Below, in pieces: positions 43,251-54,900 of a stretch of 64,000 bases of DNA (position 1 is the stretch's first letter; each line of letters opens with the position of its first letter). Both the position numbers and the translations under genes were made by a program. The notes beneath the pieces were generated by a model. That model saw nothing but the letters and a program-made list of their open reading frames with translations, did not search any database and was not told the origin of the DNA. Source of the stretch: Engraulis encrasicolus (taxonomy: Eukaryota > Chordata > Actinopteri > Clupeiformes > Engraulidae); contig NC_085872.1 of the NCBI RefSeq assembly GCF_034702125.1, forward strand, positions 26,960,002-27,024,001, in the 5' to 3' direction.

Positions 43251-43580
43251 CACACACACTCACAGCTGCTGGTGTACTTGATAGACTATGTCAGAACGCT
43301 ATAAAGGACTTTTAGAAAAAGCACAACAAAATACCTCCTCTTAATGTATGTTCTCTACAAGTCTTCTGTTGTCCAGTCTTGCACTTTAAATGTCTGTATG
43401 AGCACTGTCTATGTCCATACTGTCTTATGTCCATGTACGAGTACTGTCTATGTCTATACTGTCTATGTCCTTACCTAGATTAGTCTATGTCTGCATGGGA
43501 AAGCAAGAAACGTAATTTCAAATTCTTTGTATGACCAGTGCAAAGAAATTGACAATAAAACCAACTTGACTTGACTTGAC
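42790..43580 (+). mobile_element. 5'-truncated LINE tail with (AC)n, inserted in the RTE-like LINE
   Basis: The left part translates on the plus strand to RYRRLRSRTTRLASS, resembling the last residues of a LINE ORF2. (AC)n tracts and a 3'UTR follow, ending GACAATAAAACC and (TTGACT)n. Such tails are common in fish LINEs and their SINEs. Flanks resemble a CTCYTCTG duplication (about 42783-42791 and 43580-43588). The insertion interrupts the RTE-like RT after GGTEE. Confidence 0.6.
43028..43258. repeat. (AC)n microsatellite cluster
   Basis: Several AC/CA tracts (about 43028-43067, 43149-43176 and 43223-43258) are separated by short related spacers, forming a tandem minisatellite of about 100 bp per unit. 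Confidence 0.9.
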
Positions 43581-44400
43581 TCTTCTGTGCCGCCTTCCAC
43601 TGAAATAATGCTGCCAAGGTATGTGAAGGTGTTCACATCCTCTAATGCCTGATGGTCCATGGTTATGGGGATGGTATTCTTGCTATTGATGCGCATGGTT
43701 TTGGTCTTAAATGAGTTAATTTTTAGTCCAAGCAGTGCAGCAGTTGCTTCTAGTTTTGCTGATTTTTCTTGCATCTGGTGGTGAGTATGGGACAGTAGGG
43801 CCAGGTCATCTGCAAAGTCCAGATCTTCAAGTTGTTTTGTCAGACTATGTCAGAACGCTATAAAGGACTTTTAGAAAAAGCACAACAAAATACCTCCTCT
43901 TAATGTATGTTCTCTACAAGTCTTCTGTTGTCCAGTCTTGCACTTTAAATGTCTGTATGAGTACTGTCTATGTCCATACTGTCTTATGTCCATGTATGAG
44001 TACTGTCTATGTCTATACTGTCTATGTCCTTACCTAGATTAGTCTATGTCTGCATGGGAAAGCAAGAAACGTAATTTCAAATTCTTTGTATGACCAGTGC
44101 AAAGAAATTGACAATAAAACCAACTTGACTTGACTTGACTCTTCTGTGCCGCCTTCCACTGAAATAATGCTGCCAAGGTATGTGAAGGTGTTCACATCCT
44201 CTAATGCCTGATGGTCCATGGTTATGGGGATGGTATTCTTGCTATTGATGCGCATGGTTTTGGTCTTAAATGAGTTAATTTTTAGTCCAAGCAGTGCAGC
44301 AGTTGCTTCTAGTTTTGCTGATTTTTCTTGCATCTGGTGGTGAGTATGGGACAGTAGGGCCAGGTCATCTGCAAAGTCCAGATCTTCAAGTTGTTTTGTC
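43283..44400. repeat. 559-bp tandem duplication
   Basis: 43283-43841 and 43842-44400 are nearly identical (few substitutions, e.g. GAGCACTGTC versus GAGTACTGTC). Each unit holds the end of the inserted LINE tail plus the RTE-like RT segment TYLGSIISVEGG. The duplication therefore arose after the LINE-tail insertion and is recent. An assembly duplication is possible. Confidence 0.9.
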
Positions 44401-44690
44401 AGACCCCACTGTATGCCGGTCCGGTTATTGTGAGTGGTTTCCTTCATTATCCAGTCTATGCAGAGCAGGAAAAGGAAGGGTGAAAGCAAGCAACCTTGCC
44501 GTACCCCAGTCAGGATCTCAAAGGCCTCTGACGTACAGCCTTCGTGAAGGACTTGGCATCTCATCCCTTTGTAGGTGCTGCTAATGATGTTGGTGATCTT
44601 GTCTGGGATCCCATAGTGAGCCAGTAGTTTCCACAACATGTCCCTATCCACACTATCAAGAGAACGAAGTAGCCTACAATCAATAGACAT
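44401..44690 (-). pseudogene. RTE-like LINE reverse transcriptase, palm
   Basis: Together with 44140-44400 this reads KLLAHYGIPDKITNIISSTY, VRQGCLLSPFLFLLCIDWIM, then LDFADDLALLSHT with the catalytic FADD intact, LKINSFKTKTMRIN and TYLGSIISVEGG. This is a non-LTR retrotransposon RT. The frame runs on through the LINE-tail junction at 44139. It is truncated at its N-terminal side, where a hypothetical start is just an internal Met. Confidence 0.82.
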
Positions 44691-44811
44691 AGACCTGTAG
44701 AGAGATCACGCGAGCTGGCTGAGCAGCTGCATCAGTGCCACCTCCAGAGGAAAGGCTTCAGCTTCACCAGGCTGGGTGAGTGGAGGGGGGAGGGAATGGA
44801 TGGGTTACAGG

Positions 44812-45624
44812 CAGGGCTTTGAACCGGTTCAAGGAACGAAAACGAAAACCGGGAACTTTTTGTATTTTACAGGGAACAGAAACGAAACCGGAAACTTATT
44901 TTTTTTAATGTTCTGGAACGGGAACACTTATTTAAAAATGATGGTAACCGGTTAATACTGGTTAATACCGTTCCTCAAACTAAAAAAAAAGTAATTATTT
45001 TCCTGTGCACGTTACCATGACGGCTGAGGTTCATGTCCTGTGTGACATCAGACATTCTCTGACTGAATGGAGAAAGAGCTGTGGAATACAACTCCACTCC
45101 ACATCTTAAATAACACTGTCATACAAAAGGGCAAAGTTTCCATTGCATCATTGTTAGATCTTGCCGAGAAGGGTGTTTAAATTGCACTGAGAATGTTCGT
45201 TATTGGGCATCCATGGCCGCTTCAAATATGCACAAATTCACAATGTCCGTCTTAGCGCTCCCATGACCCAAGTCAGCATGGAGCGCGCATTTTCATCATT
45301 GAGGTTTATTCTCCGCTTCTCCGCTTAGGTCGTCCCTGAATGACAAAATTCTGAAGGATATTCTTTTAATCCGCTTGAATAAACAGTTTGGAATGTAGGC
45401 TGACCCATTTGCACTTCCGTCTTTCTTGGTTAATTACCGTCAGTTAGGCCTATGGGGAGTAATCAGCTGACAGGAACGAAATTAACCGTTCCGGGAACAA
45501 TATTTTTTTGTTCTAACCGGTTCAGGAACGTCAATTTATTGGTGGAACACATAACCGGAAACAAAATAATTCTGTTTCTGTTCGGAACGAACCGTTTGGA
45601 AAAAAATAACGGTTCAAAGCCCTG
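44812..45624 (+). mobile_element. hAT element with transposase remnant
   Basis: Ends CAGGGCTTTGAACCG and CGGTTCAAAGCCCTG are perfect 15-bp inverted repeats. A perfect 8-bp duplication GTTACAGG sits at 44804-44811 and 45625-45632. Inside are many GGAACG/CGTTCC motifs near both ends and a decayed hAT dimerisation-domain segment. It is an internally deleted hAT copy. Confidence 0.9.
45263..45397 (+). pseudogene. hAT transposase C-terminal (hATC) remnant
   Basis: Plus-strand frames read VSMERAFSSLRFIL, then after a -1/+2 frameshift LRSSLNDKILKDILLIRLNK. This matches the conserved hATC dimerisation region (S.ERxFS, then a helix with LL). It is frameshifted and stops after about 40 residues. Confidence 0.7.
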
Positions 45625-45632
45625 GTTACAGG

Positions 45633-46178
45633 AGCAGTGAGGTCTATAGGGGAGGCAGGGGAGGGTGCACGGTGGGTTGATTAAACAGGACTGCAGACCT
45701 GAAAGATTTTTAGTTTGTATTTGAGGGATGCTAACAGTGCTGTGTGGCAGGACAGGTCCATTGTGCACCTGTGCTCCTGATTATTGTCACTCTCAGTAGG
45801 AGAAGTGATAGAGACATCAAAAAAGGGTGAATGCTGTGCAATAGAGCTCCTGCATGCTGTATCTGTAGAGGCCTGGTCCTTGGCAAAGTGGGATAGAGGT
45901 CTTTGGGGTACATTGAAGAGGTTGTGACTGCATGGCCCATATTATGTTGTGCCTTTACATTTATGCAACTTTTTGATTCAAAAATGGAAAACAGTAACAT
46001 TACAAAGTCAGTGACCAACACCCACCCTTTCCATACCCACCTTACACATCACATGACCCAATAGGCTATACATGATATAAAAGAAAATATTTTTCTGCAA
46101 CTTTGAAAAGATGTTGGATGATTCAAATCAGGACCACAGTATTGGTTCCAACATTAACATTTATTCTTTATTTTAAGG
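45633..46178. other. Non-coding stretch
   Basis: No gene or clear repeat recognised. Confidence 0.4.
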
Positions 46179-46186
46179 CATTAGGC

Positions 46187-46394
46187 CAGTGTTACCCAAC
46201 CAGGGGTACGTGTACCACTAGGGGTACGCGAGCACACTGCACGGGGGACTTGGAAAAATGTAATTTTAGCAAATGCATTGAGCATAGTAACACTGGGATA
46301 GAGAACGCAATATAGAACATGAGTTAGGGGGTACTCATGGCACAGCGAAAAAGGCGTAGGGGGTACATGAGACAAAAAAGGTTGGGAAACACTG
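46187..46394. mobile_element. 208-bp hAT MITE
   Basis: Ends CAGTGTTACCCAACC and, inverted, CAGTGTTTCCCAACC. A perfect 8-bp duplication CATTAGGC lies at 46179-46186 and 46395-46402. Internal GGGGTAC motifs face each other near both ends. Non-coding. Confidence 0.93.
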
Positions 46395-46421
46395 CATTAG
46401 GCTATACATCTATTTTAATCA

Positions 46422-46530
46422 GCATTTACATTACATCGCATTTGGCAGACGGTTTTTAACCAAAGCGTCTTACAATCAAGGACAAAATCAGAAAGTGCAC
46501 AGAAAATACACAGAACAACAAGTGCAGATA
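46422..46530. repeat. Teleost dispersed repeat fragment
   Basis: TTACATCGCATTTGGCAGAC followed by a degenerate TTTTATCCAAAGCG-like segment and CTTACAATC is a widespread fish repeat motif (ATTTRGCAGACGCTTTTATCC type). Ends are not defined. Confidence 0.5.
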
Positions 46531-46699
46531 CAAAGTAGGGTTGGTGTTTTTTTAAACATATTAGCATAGGGTCAAGTGGAGTACTGTACACACACATACA
46601 AATAATGTCATAGAGTCTGGCCAGGGACTGGGGCAGCTCAAGCATTAGTGTATTAGATAGTCATTAAAGATAAGAGTCTTTGCTTGCTTCCTGAAGACC

Positions 46700-47205
46700 A
46701 AGGAACTTTATGTGGAGTTTATATAGACATGCTGCACCCTCAGATCTCCACTACTAAGAACTGTTTGCACTATGTGACTTGCACCCCCAACTATGCTGTT
46801 AAACTGCTGCTACTTGACCACTAGACTACAATGGACTATGCTGCACTAAACTGTGTATGTAGTACAGCACAGCCGTGACTTACCTATTTGGATTCTACTT
46901 TCTATTATTATTGTTATTGTCTTCTATTCTTCCCCTACATGTTAAATGTCCAATGTTAAATTGTTATTTATTACCATCACTGTCACTCACCAATGTTAAA
47001 TGCTCAGTATTATTTATTACTTCATCACTTTACTGGTATTGGACCATCACTGTTACTTGTCCTGTCTACACTTGATGTCAGTCGGTAAATGTCCTGTGTA
47101 TGCCTATGTCCTTCATGGTTTGGAGGGAAAACGTAATTTCAATTTCCTTGTATGACCTGTGCATATAAAGAAACTAACAATAAAAGCTGACTTGACTTAA
47201 CTTGA
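46700..47205 (+). repeat. LINE 3' tail with (TTGACT)n-like end
   Basis: Ends AAACGTAATTTCAATTTCCT, TGTATGACCTGTGCATA, ACAATAAAAGCTGACTTGAC. This resembles the tail in the 42790-43580 insertion, so it is a diverged member of the same 3' tail family. No ORF. Confidence 0.6.
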
Positions 47206-47284
47206 TATAGCCTTTTGAAACACTATACAAAAGGGGTTGTGTATTATATTATTATTATGATGTGCTGTATATTTCAGGGGTAAA

Positions 47285-47329
47285 TAGAACAGAATAGAAT
47301 AGAATAGAATAGAATAGAATAGAATAGAA
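47285..47329. repeat. (AATAG)n microsatellite
   Basis: About nine AGAAT/AATAG units in a row. Confidence 0.95.
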
Positions 47330-47377
47330 TGCCTTTACTGTTGCCGTTACATAAACAGTGAGAATTGATTGCTGATT

Positions 47378-48024
47378 AGGGTGCATCAAACGCCTCAACG
47401 TCTGAAAATCCTGCTCTGCTTTTGCAAAATTGTTCCTTTGTATTAACATAACGCCCGTGTAAAATCTTAGCAATTTTGGTTAATGTTAAAGGGTGGCACA
47501 ATATGATTGAAATTTTGGATGGGCTATTTTAGCATAAATCCTTGAAAAGTGTGTTTTTACACTATTTTGGTCAAACCTGGTAAAGATAATCATTTGGAAC
47601 AATGCTCTAGTTCCCCTTCCACTTTCCTAGATTTGAAATTCCCTGTGCCTGTTTTTAGAGCCTTCCTTCAGCAAGGCTTTAGGCCCCATTTGCTAATCTT
47701 TTAGCCATGTTTGAACACACATGTATCCATTATTTGGTTATTTTGTGGGGTTTTGATGTCCTGGGGAAATGGAAAGGCAACTGGAGCATTCTTCCAAATG
47801 ACTACCCTTCCTGTTTTTGATCAAAAGGGTCTCAAAATACATTTTGCACAGATTTGGCTGAAAATGCCCATTCAAAATTTCAAGCCTATTGTGCCACCCT
47901 TTAACATGAATCAAATTTGCTAGAAATTTACAAGCGAGTTATGGTAGTGCAAAGGAACAATACTGCAAGAGCAGAGTGGGATATTGCAAAGTTTTCATTT
48001 TCGAGGGGCGTTTTGATGCACCCT
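47378..48024. mobile_element. Long-TIR DNA transposon ending at the assembly gap
   Basis: Arms of about 130-150 bp at 47378-47505 and 47888-48024 are inverted copies with drift, both starting AGGGTGCATCAAA. The left flank ATTGCTGATT (47368-47377) is repeated as ATTGCTGA (48025-48032) before the gap cuts it off, so the target duplication is at least 8 bp. Long TIRs with an 8-10 bp duplication would suit a Mutator-like or hAT-like element. Non-coding. Confidence 0.75.
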
Positions 48025-48032
48025 ATTGCTGA

Positions 48033-48132
48033 NNNNNNNNNNNNNNNNNNNNNNNNNNNNNNNNNNNNNNNNNNNNNNNNNNNNNNNNNNNNNNNNNNNN
48101 NNNNNNNNNNNNNNNNNNNNNNNNNNNNNNNN
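48033..48132. other. Assembly gap (100 N)
   Basis: Exactly 100 N, a conventional unknown-size gap. Open frames that run through it are artefacts. Confidence 0.99.
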
Positions 48133-48189
48133 TGAACATAAGAAGAACTGTCAATCATCTTGGTTACTTCATGATTGTCATGTCTGATG

Positions 48190-48221
48190 AGGGGGACAGA
48201 CAGACAGACAGACAGATAGAC

Positions 48222-48255
<34 letters not shown>
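48190..48255. repeat. (GACA)n-(GATA)n microsatellite
   Basis: GACA units pass into GATA units just right of the gap. Confidence 0.95.
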
Positions 48256-48256
<1 letters not shown>

Positions 48257-49386
48257 ATGGGTTTTGGTTCTCAGGCTTTTTAAAAAATAAATTCCCCCTT
48301 GACCTCATCAAAACCCTGCCAATGCCCCCCTTAAAAATAAAATAGACTAATGCCCCCCAATGGCAACTAAGCACCCCCTCCTCTCAACACTATCCAATGT
48401 CCCCTCAACGCTTGCCTGGTTGTGATCTCGTTTGAACAGTTAATCATCATATTTCAGACAACTTGTAATACAAAAAATCTTTGACACAGTTTGGATAAAC
48501 TACTGAATTTTTTGTCCATTCACCTAGTATATCTGTTTCCCTATAAAAAAAAAATAATAGGAAAGCTCCAACTTTGACCGTGAAAAAAAACTGTTTGACC
48601 GTGTTCCACTAGATTTTTAATATGTAATTTAGATGTAGGCTACCAAGGGATTACAAAAAACTTGGCATGATTCCTAAAACAATTTGTCCCGTGTAAGTTA
48701 GGCTTCGCTCTTTCTCCCTCTCCCTCTCTCTCGTGCGTGCTATGAGAAGCCGCAGCATTCGAAGCAGGTTGGATGCCACGTAGATATGCGCTTCTTCCCC
48801 GGCCGTAGCGCATACTATTTCGCCATTCCGTAGCGCACAGACCCGTTAAAATAGCCGTCAGGAAAACGTGCTACCCAAGCTTTCATTAAGGGAGCTCTTT
48901 TGAGAATAAATACTTTTTCACGTGGGCACGGCAAATGCGGTTTCAAATTATTAGGAAAACAACTTAACTTCTGTGGCTAACTACATCCACTCCCTTCTCA
49001 TCGAAATGCTTGCGTCTTGATGTTCTCATAACAAGAATCATGATCTCAAATAGCTACCTCTCTGGGAAACGTGTAGACTATCTGTGACAGATCGTTTGGA
49101 CATTTTCTTATAATCAGAGATGTTGTAAGGAAAGATATTTGATACAACCACGCCAGCCCCGCAGACCAAAGCTTCACCTGTTTAAAACGCTTTCAAAGAG
49201 AAGTATGAAGGGCGGGACTTAGATTGAGCTCGTTCACGTTATTGGCTGTGATTGAGTATGGCGTTTGCCGCTCGACCCCCCCCCCCCTAAAATGTTCTCC
49301 TCGGATCTACACGATTCACAGAAATGACCCATTTTGATTTCAAAACGGCGAAATTCGCCGAAAGGTGAGGGATTTTCATGCCTGAA
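48256..49386. other. Non-coding stretch
   Basis: No gene recognised. It has a CT-rich stretch near 48705-48730 and a C run at 49277-49286. Confidence 0.4.
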
Positions 49387-49723
49387 AGGGACACTGTGCA
49401 GGAAATGGTCAAAAAAGGTACTGCAACTATGCTGCTCATTGAAACTGGGCTGCCTATTGGTAAATTTGATCTTAGCATGAAAGTCTACTAAGTAATAAAC
49501 TAATATTTTCTAGTATGGTCCACAAATGGCTATTTTTGGAAATTCAAAATGGCGGACCATGAACAAGATTCCCTTTTCATGTATGAAAAGTGCAATTTTT
49601 CCAGTCATAATGAATACTTAGAATTTGATGGTGGTGGTAAGTATTCATGAAAAAGGTAACATTAGTGAATGGGCAGCATGAATTCTGGAAATAAACAACT
49701 GAAAATCTCACACAGTGTCCCTT
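49387..49723. mobile_element. TTAA-type MITE (T2/Kolobok-like), copy 1
   Basis: Ends AGGGACACTGTG and CACAGTGTCCCT are inverted; the right flank is TTAA and the left flank TGAA (one change). It is closely related to 59379-59743. TTAA duplications with AGGG termini suggest a T2/Kolobok or piggyBac-type MITE. Confidence 0.75.
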
Positions 49724-50247
49724 TAAAGGGCAGTGGTATTAACATTTTCAAGATAAGGATATTATACAACATTATTTCAGCTAAAAATGTTACAGCAACA
49801 GGGTTGAGGTTGAGTAACAGGGTTGCAGGGGTTGAATGAAAATCTGTAAAGACCCTACCAAATGCCATGAATATAAGCCCAGTAGATTACTAAAATGCTT
49901 CCAGACACAACTGCCATGAAGACACAACAAGAAGGGATGTGATTCATCAATGTAGCATTAATACAACAGTAACAGGGTTGCGAGTAACAGGGTTGCAAAT
50001 CTAGGCTAAGTTGTGGTTTAACCCAGGAACGGATGCTAACCGTAAATTTCAGCTACTGTATGGGTACAAGATCAAGGACAAACATGGTTATATAAGAATA
50101 TAAAGCAAATTTTGACTCTACTCAATATTAGTGTTACAATATGAATAACAGAGTTGTGTTCACTGAGTGACACACACAACTTGTACAAACATATTTCCCA
50201 GCTTCATGTTGCCTGTGACACATACATTTTAATATAACCACCAATTA
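49724..50247. other. Non-coding stretch with GTAACAGGGTTG repeats
   Basis: The motif AACAGGGTTGMRRGT recurs at about 49798, 49816, 49971 and 49985. No gene recognised. Confidence 0.4.
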
Positions 50248-50640
50248 GGGGTCGACCGATACAGGTTTTTTAATGGACGATGCGATACCATTTTTTTTTT
50301 CATCACCCATGGCCGATACCCGATTTCCGATACCCAATATTTGGGGCCGATATGGGTTTTTTAAAAAAAGGTTAAAAAATGACATATATTCCAGGTCTCA
50401 ATTTAAAAATAAACATTCCTTTAACATTATCAAATTAAGGTAGAACTTGTAACATTTAAACACCCACTCTAACAATCAAGTAATGTCTAACAATCAAGTA
50501 ATAAAAAAATGAAGTGTCTTGGTGCTTTTACAGAATGACATAAAATAATAATTATTGTGTATCGGCCAAACCACACGCGTATCGGCTGAATGCAAATATC
50601 GACCCGATATCGGACCGATATATATATCAGTCTATCCTTA
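50248..50640. repeat. hAT-like MITE with GTCGACCGATA ends (decayed)
   Basis: Starts TAGGGGTCGACCGATACAGG and ends GATATCGGACCGATATATAT ... AGTCTATCCTTA, with many CCGATA/TATCGG motifs internally. These resemble fish hAT MITEs with TAGGGGTCGACCGAT termini. The right terminus is degraded and no duplication is visible. Confidence 0.55.
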
Positions 50641-51830
50641 CAGTCAACCCTTACTTTNTCACATGATCAGAAAAAGGCGTTGGTCCATAATTAACCAGTT
50701 AATCAGTTAGCCTGACGAGCCACACCCACTCTACTTATTCCACCAGCTACAAAAGTAGAAAGGGTCTTGCTTTACAAGCTACCTGCCACATGGTCAGTTC
50801 TAGACAGGGGCCAGGGTGAGCCAGGGCCCCTGTAGATTTCTTCCTAGCCCCTGTTGTGGCCCCTGTGTTCAACAGCAAATGACTTAAAATATAAATCTGT
50901 AAGCGCATGGTATGACATGACATGATGTACCTTTTTGTATTATATATTCATAGCATTAAAAATTAAAATGCATCCCTGAAAAATCACTGGCCCCACTTCG
51001 GTCCCCTGGTAATTTTAGTCTAGAACCGCCAATGACCTGCCAGTAGATTTCATGCCAGTTACAACCAAGAATTCAAGTTCCTTGAAAATAGGAGCTCTAG
51101 CGCCGTAGGAATGTGTGTGGCCACTCGCCTTGCAGCAACCGTCAGTTCACAATGCTGTTCATATGCTAAACACAAATCTATGAAGAGCGAATTGTGCTAA
51201 TTTACCTCATAACAACCTGCACAAGTTTTACATCAGCCCCAGGCAACTTGATTGACAAAACAGCAACAAGAAACTCATATTTCATTATATTTTTTACGCT
51301 GTATATGCTCTGTGGATGGATTTTGGACAGGGCTGGCCTCACACGTGGACTGTCAGTGTGAAAATAGTAGAAGGCGCTGTTGTCCCATTGACAGTCAGGA
51401 TTTGGCCTATTGAAAATGTCCTATTTTTTGGCTTAAAATCTGGAATCTTGACTTGAAATTTTGCTAAATTTGTCCAATTTGAATTACACACAAGCTTTCC
51501 CTTAGCGTCAAATAATGCTATATTGTGGCCATGGACGTTACTAGGTTTGAGAGACAGGGGTTCCCTGAAGGAGGCAAGATACTGGGCGCACATAGCTCGC
51601 AAAAAAATACTTTTGAATAATATTTAAGGAGCTTATTTTTTCAAACTAATTTTACAGTTAACTCATAACAAGTACATTGTTCACAAAAAATAGTCATTTA
51701 GATATTTTGGAAATGTACATTTGAAATTTAAGTGGTGGGACAATAAATGTACCAATATCCTGGAATGTCCCAGGGCAATACCCATACATTATACATATCC
51801 TTACTTACATATATGTAACTCTTTCTTTAG
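50641..51830. other. Non-coding stretch upstream of the vwa7 exons
   Basis: Includes a single N at 50658. It must be intronic if the gene continues upstream, because the exon at 51831 starts with a 3' splice site. No earlier vwa7 exon was recognised here. Confidence 0.45.
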
Positions 51831-51963
51831 GTGACCATATTTCAGGCTGAGAGAAACCCAGGGAAAGCAGATAGCTTCTCCTTCACTGTGGATAATTCTC
51901 TTAGAAATCTAACAATGTACATCACAGGCAGCTCTCCCACATTCACCATCACAAGCCCGACAG
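51831..51963 (+). CDS. vwa7: vwa7-like exon 1 in view
   Basis: Acceptor TTCTTTAG before 51831 and donor GTGAGG at 51964. It encodes VTIFQAERNPGKADSFSFTV onwards in phase 0 and ends in phase 1 inside a Gly codon. The sequence fits the first beta-sandwich segment after the vWA region of VWA7. The phase-0 start implies an upstream exon. Confidence 0.78.
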
Positions 51964-54900
51964 GTGAGGACACACATAGCATATAACAAGGGTATGTTGT
52001 TTTGAACCACAAGAAATAAGAACTGGAAATTGTACTATCATTTTAACCATTGTTAATTAAAATCACTTGCGTTTCGTGTTTAGAGTATGACATCCACAAC
52101 CATTTTGATTCAGGGATATTTGACTGAGCATTAAGACAGAGATTCTAGTCTCTCTTATTAAGATGTTGTAATAATCTGAGCATGAAGCTATAATTATCCA
52201 GTGATGTAACCTCGTGTTGGTGAAAATGTGTGCTTTAAACCCTTAAGACACGGCTCTATAAATTAGCAGTTACCAGAATGGCAATGACCAAGTCGTAATG
52301 TATTACTGAAGTCCCTGTGCACTGACATCGTAGTGTAGTAGTTAACTTTCAATGTCTATTACAGCGTGCCACAGGAGGTACGGCGTGCATTAAGGGGCTA
52401 CAGCTCCAGCTGCACTAGAGTTGCAATAAGATATGGAGATGAATGCGATGCGGTTCTCTTACAGGTGCGACACAGAGTAACACTGCCTCCACTGGAGCTG
52501 TGGGGACCATCCAGTCAGTGGGAAACTTCTGGACCGTCCGCCTGAACTCCACAGGCCAGGGAGGACTATGGGGCATCAGCATGGCGTCCACACAGCCCTA
52601 CTCCATCAAAGTCACTGGTAGCTGTCTCCATGGAAACACTAGATTTAGAATGACATTCTCTGCAAAGCAATCATTCCAAAAGTGCATTCATGTAGCTTAC
52701 AAATTGACAATAAAAAAATACTTAGAAAGAGAATAATGCAAAGAGTAACAGTTAACTTAACCTACATAGTGAATAGACAAGTAGGATTGAAATTGTAACA
52801 TTACATTTAATAGTTGAAACCATTTAAAGTCCACGATGCCCACTTGTTCATGACATATCTGTGCTCTGTGTGTAAATACAAAACCATGGGTTGATTGTCA
52901 GGAGTACGTAGGTATGGCGGTTGGGGTTGCTATGCAAGTTACTACGGGAATCATATTACAGTCATGGCCGTAACTACCATTGAGGACACAGAGGTCATGT
53001 CCTCTGTATTTTTTCAGTAATGTAAAATGTATCTATGATGACAATTGATGTAGGCCTATGATCAACAATGATGAATTCAGTCTGTATACGACACCCCCAT
53101 TTATCCTCAAGGCAGTGATTAATAAAAATGTAGTGGGCGAGACCGTTACAGGAAGTAGTTCGACTACGCCACCCCCGGGGGTGGAGCCCCCGGAGGAAAT
53201 GAATTAGGGGTAGTTACAGATACCCCGGACCAACACACAATGTACCCGCACAATAGATTACCAGGCAAACACAGGTTCGTGCACAATGGAGGCAGAGACA
53301 GTGGTGACAATTAATAATTCAAATCTTTATTATTCTTTGCGTTATAAAAATATATTTTTCTCACTCTTTGTAATAAAATATAAACAGGTACTCACAATTC
53401 ACAAAGTAAAGTGGGGTGGGTGTGCTGTCGCAATCACCCGCAGATAGATAAACACTTGCCCCAAAGTATGTTCACGTTAACAGTAAAGTGCAGGGGTGGG
53501 TGTGCTGCCACCACACCCGCGGATCTGTAAACACCTGCCCCAAAGTATGTTCCTTAATTCACAATAAACAACACACCTGGTAGGCCTAAGGCCTTAGAAC
53601 CTACACTCAGGTTGTCAGACTTTGCCACTAGGGGCTGGCACGGCTAACACAATAGGGCGAATGGCACACCTCAGGATTAACAAAAGAAAAAGTAAAGAAA
53701 TAGTTCACAACAAACAAAAATAATTCACGGCAAACAGAAACAACAAGAAATCACAGCAAACCATGCAAAATAAATCAAAATCATGCAGTTAAATAAGAAA
53801 TTAGATAATGGAATGAAATAATGAAAAAAAAGGAAATTAGGCACAGCAAACGAAAGAAAACGAAAATCAAAACATGAGGTAAACCAACCCCAGAGGCTCA
53901 GCTCAGTGCAGTCCCCTAGGTATCCCCACACTCACTCATCACTACCTACACACACACTCACACGCACCAACGTAAGCACACGCACACACACTGTGGAATG
54001 GCTCACACACCAGCTCACACCGAGCCGAGCGCCCGCCCACACACACACACACACACACACACACGAATGTCCAATTTCCCGAGGCCGGAGCAGCAGCCGA
54101 GATACGGGTTCCCGGCTTCCAGAGGCACCACACAACCGGGGCTAAAAGTCGCCGCTCGTGCACCTAAACGCGTGGTGTGTCTGACCACGGCCACACGGAT
54201 ACAACCTGCGAGGGAGGAGGAGAGCGTTAGCAAAGCTAGCAGGACACCCACTATCACACGATTCTGCTGCCGAGAGGTTACCTTACCCGGAGATGAGGGT
54301 GCACCGATGCGCGATTCTCACAGTCGGAGTGCCAATACAGAGGTACACGGCCGAGGCGCCGGTAGCGACCACACGCTGAAACCATAATAATGGCCGTCGT
54401 TAGCAACCATGGTACGAAAACAAACAGTCAGGGCTGGGTAAAGGCACAAGCTAACCCACTATAATACATACCGGCGTGCAGGAGACGGGAAAAGCGCAAG
54501 GTAACCGTTGGTATTGTCCACCGAAGTCCTTGCCAGTGGAGAAGCAAGAGATCACTCTAGCCAAGTAAGAGACGCCAAGTTGGAATCACAACCTATAGAA
54601 CAGCAGACGCGAAGTTAGCCACTAGCCGCTGGCTAGCACATAAACAGCGACAAGAGATGGTCCACATACTCACGAGGACAAGAAATGGTCCACATCTCCT
54701 AGATCTGAATCGGACACCGCACTCCTCTCGACGATGAGGGGGGAAGCAACCACAGCATTCGCCGGTGGCGATGAAACGCGCAAAAGGGGGACTTTGCGGG
54801 CTTACCGAATACTAGCCATTGGCAGTATTTATCAAGAGACTTCCCATAAGCCTCTACGAGCGGCGTGGTGACGTGTGCCGCAGCGTCAGACTTTCCCTTA

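Noticed and set aside
47917..48374. ORFs running through the N gap
   Set aside because: The N block has unknown sequence; the frames are artefacts.
53906..54387. ORFs of up to 129 codons in the family C LTR, repeated at 56249-56732
   Set aside because: They cross (AC)n runs and LTR promoter-side sequence, are present in both LTR copies for trivial reasons and match no protein family known to me.
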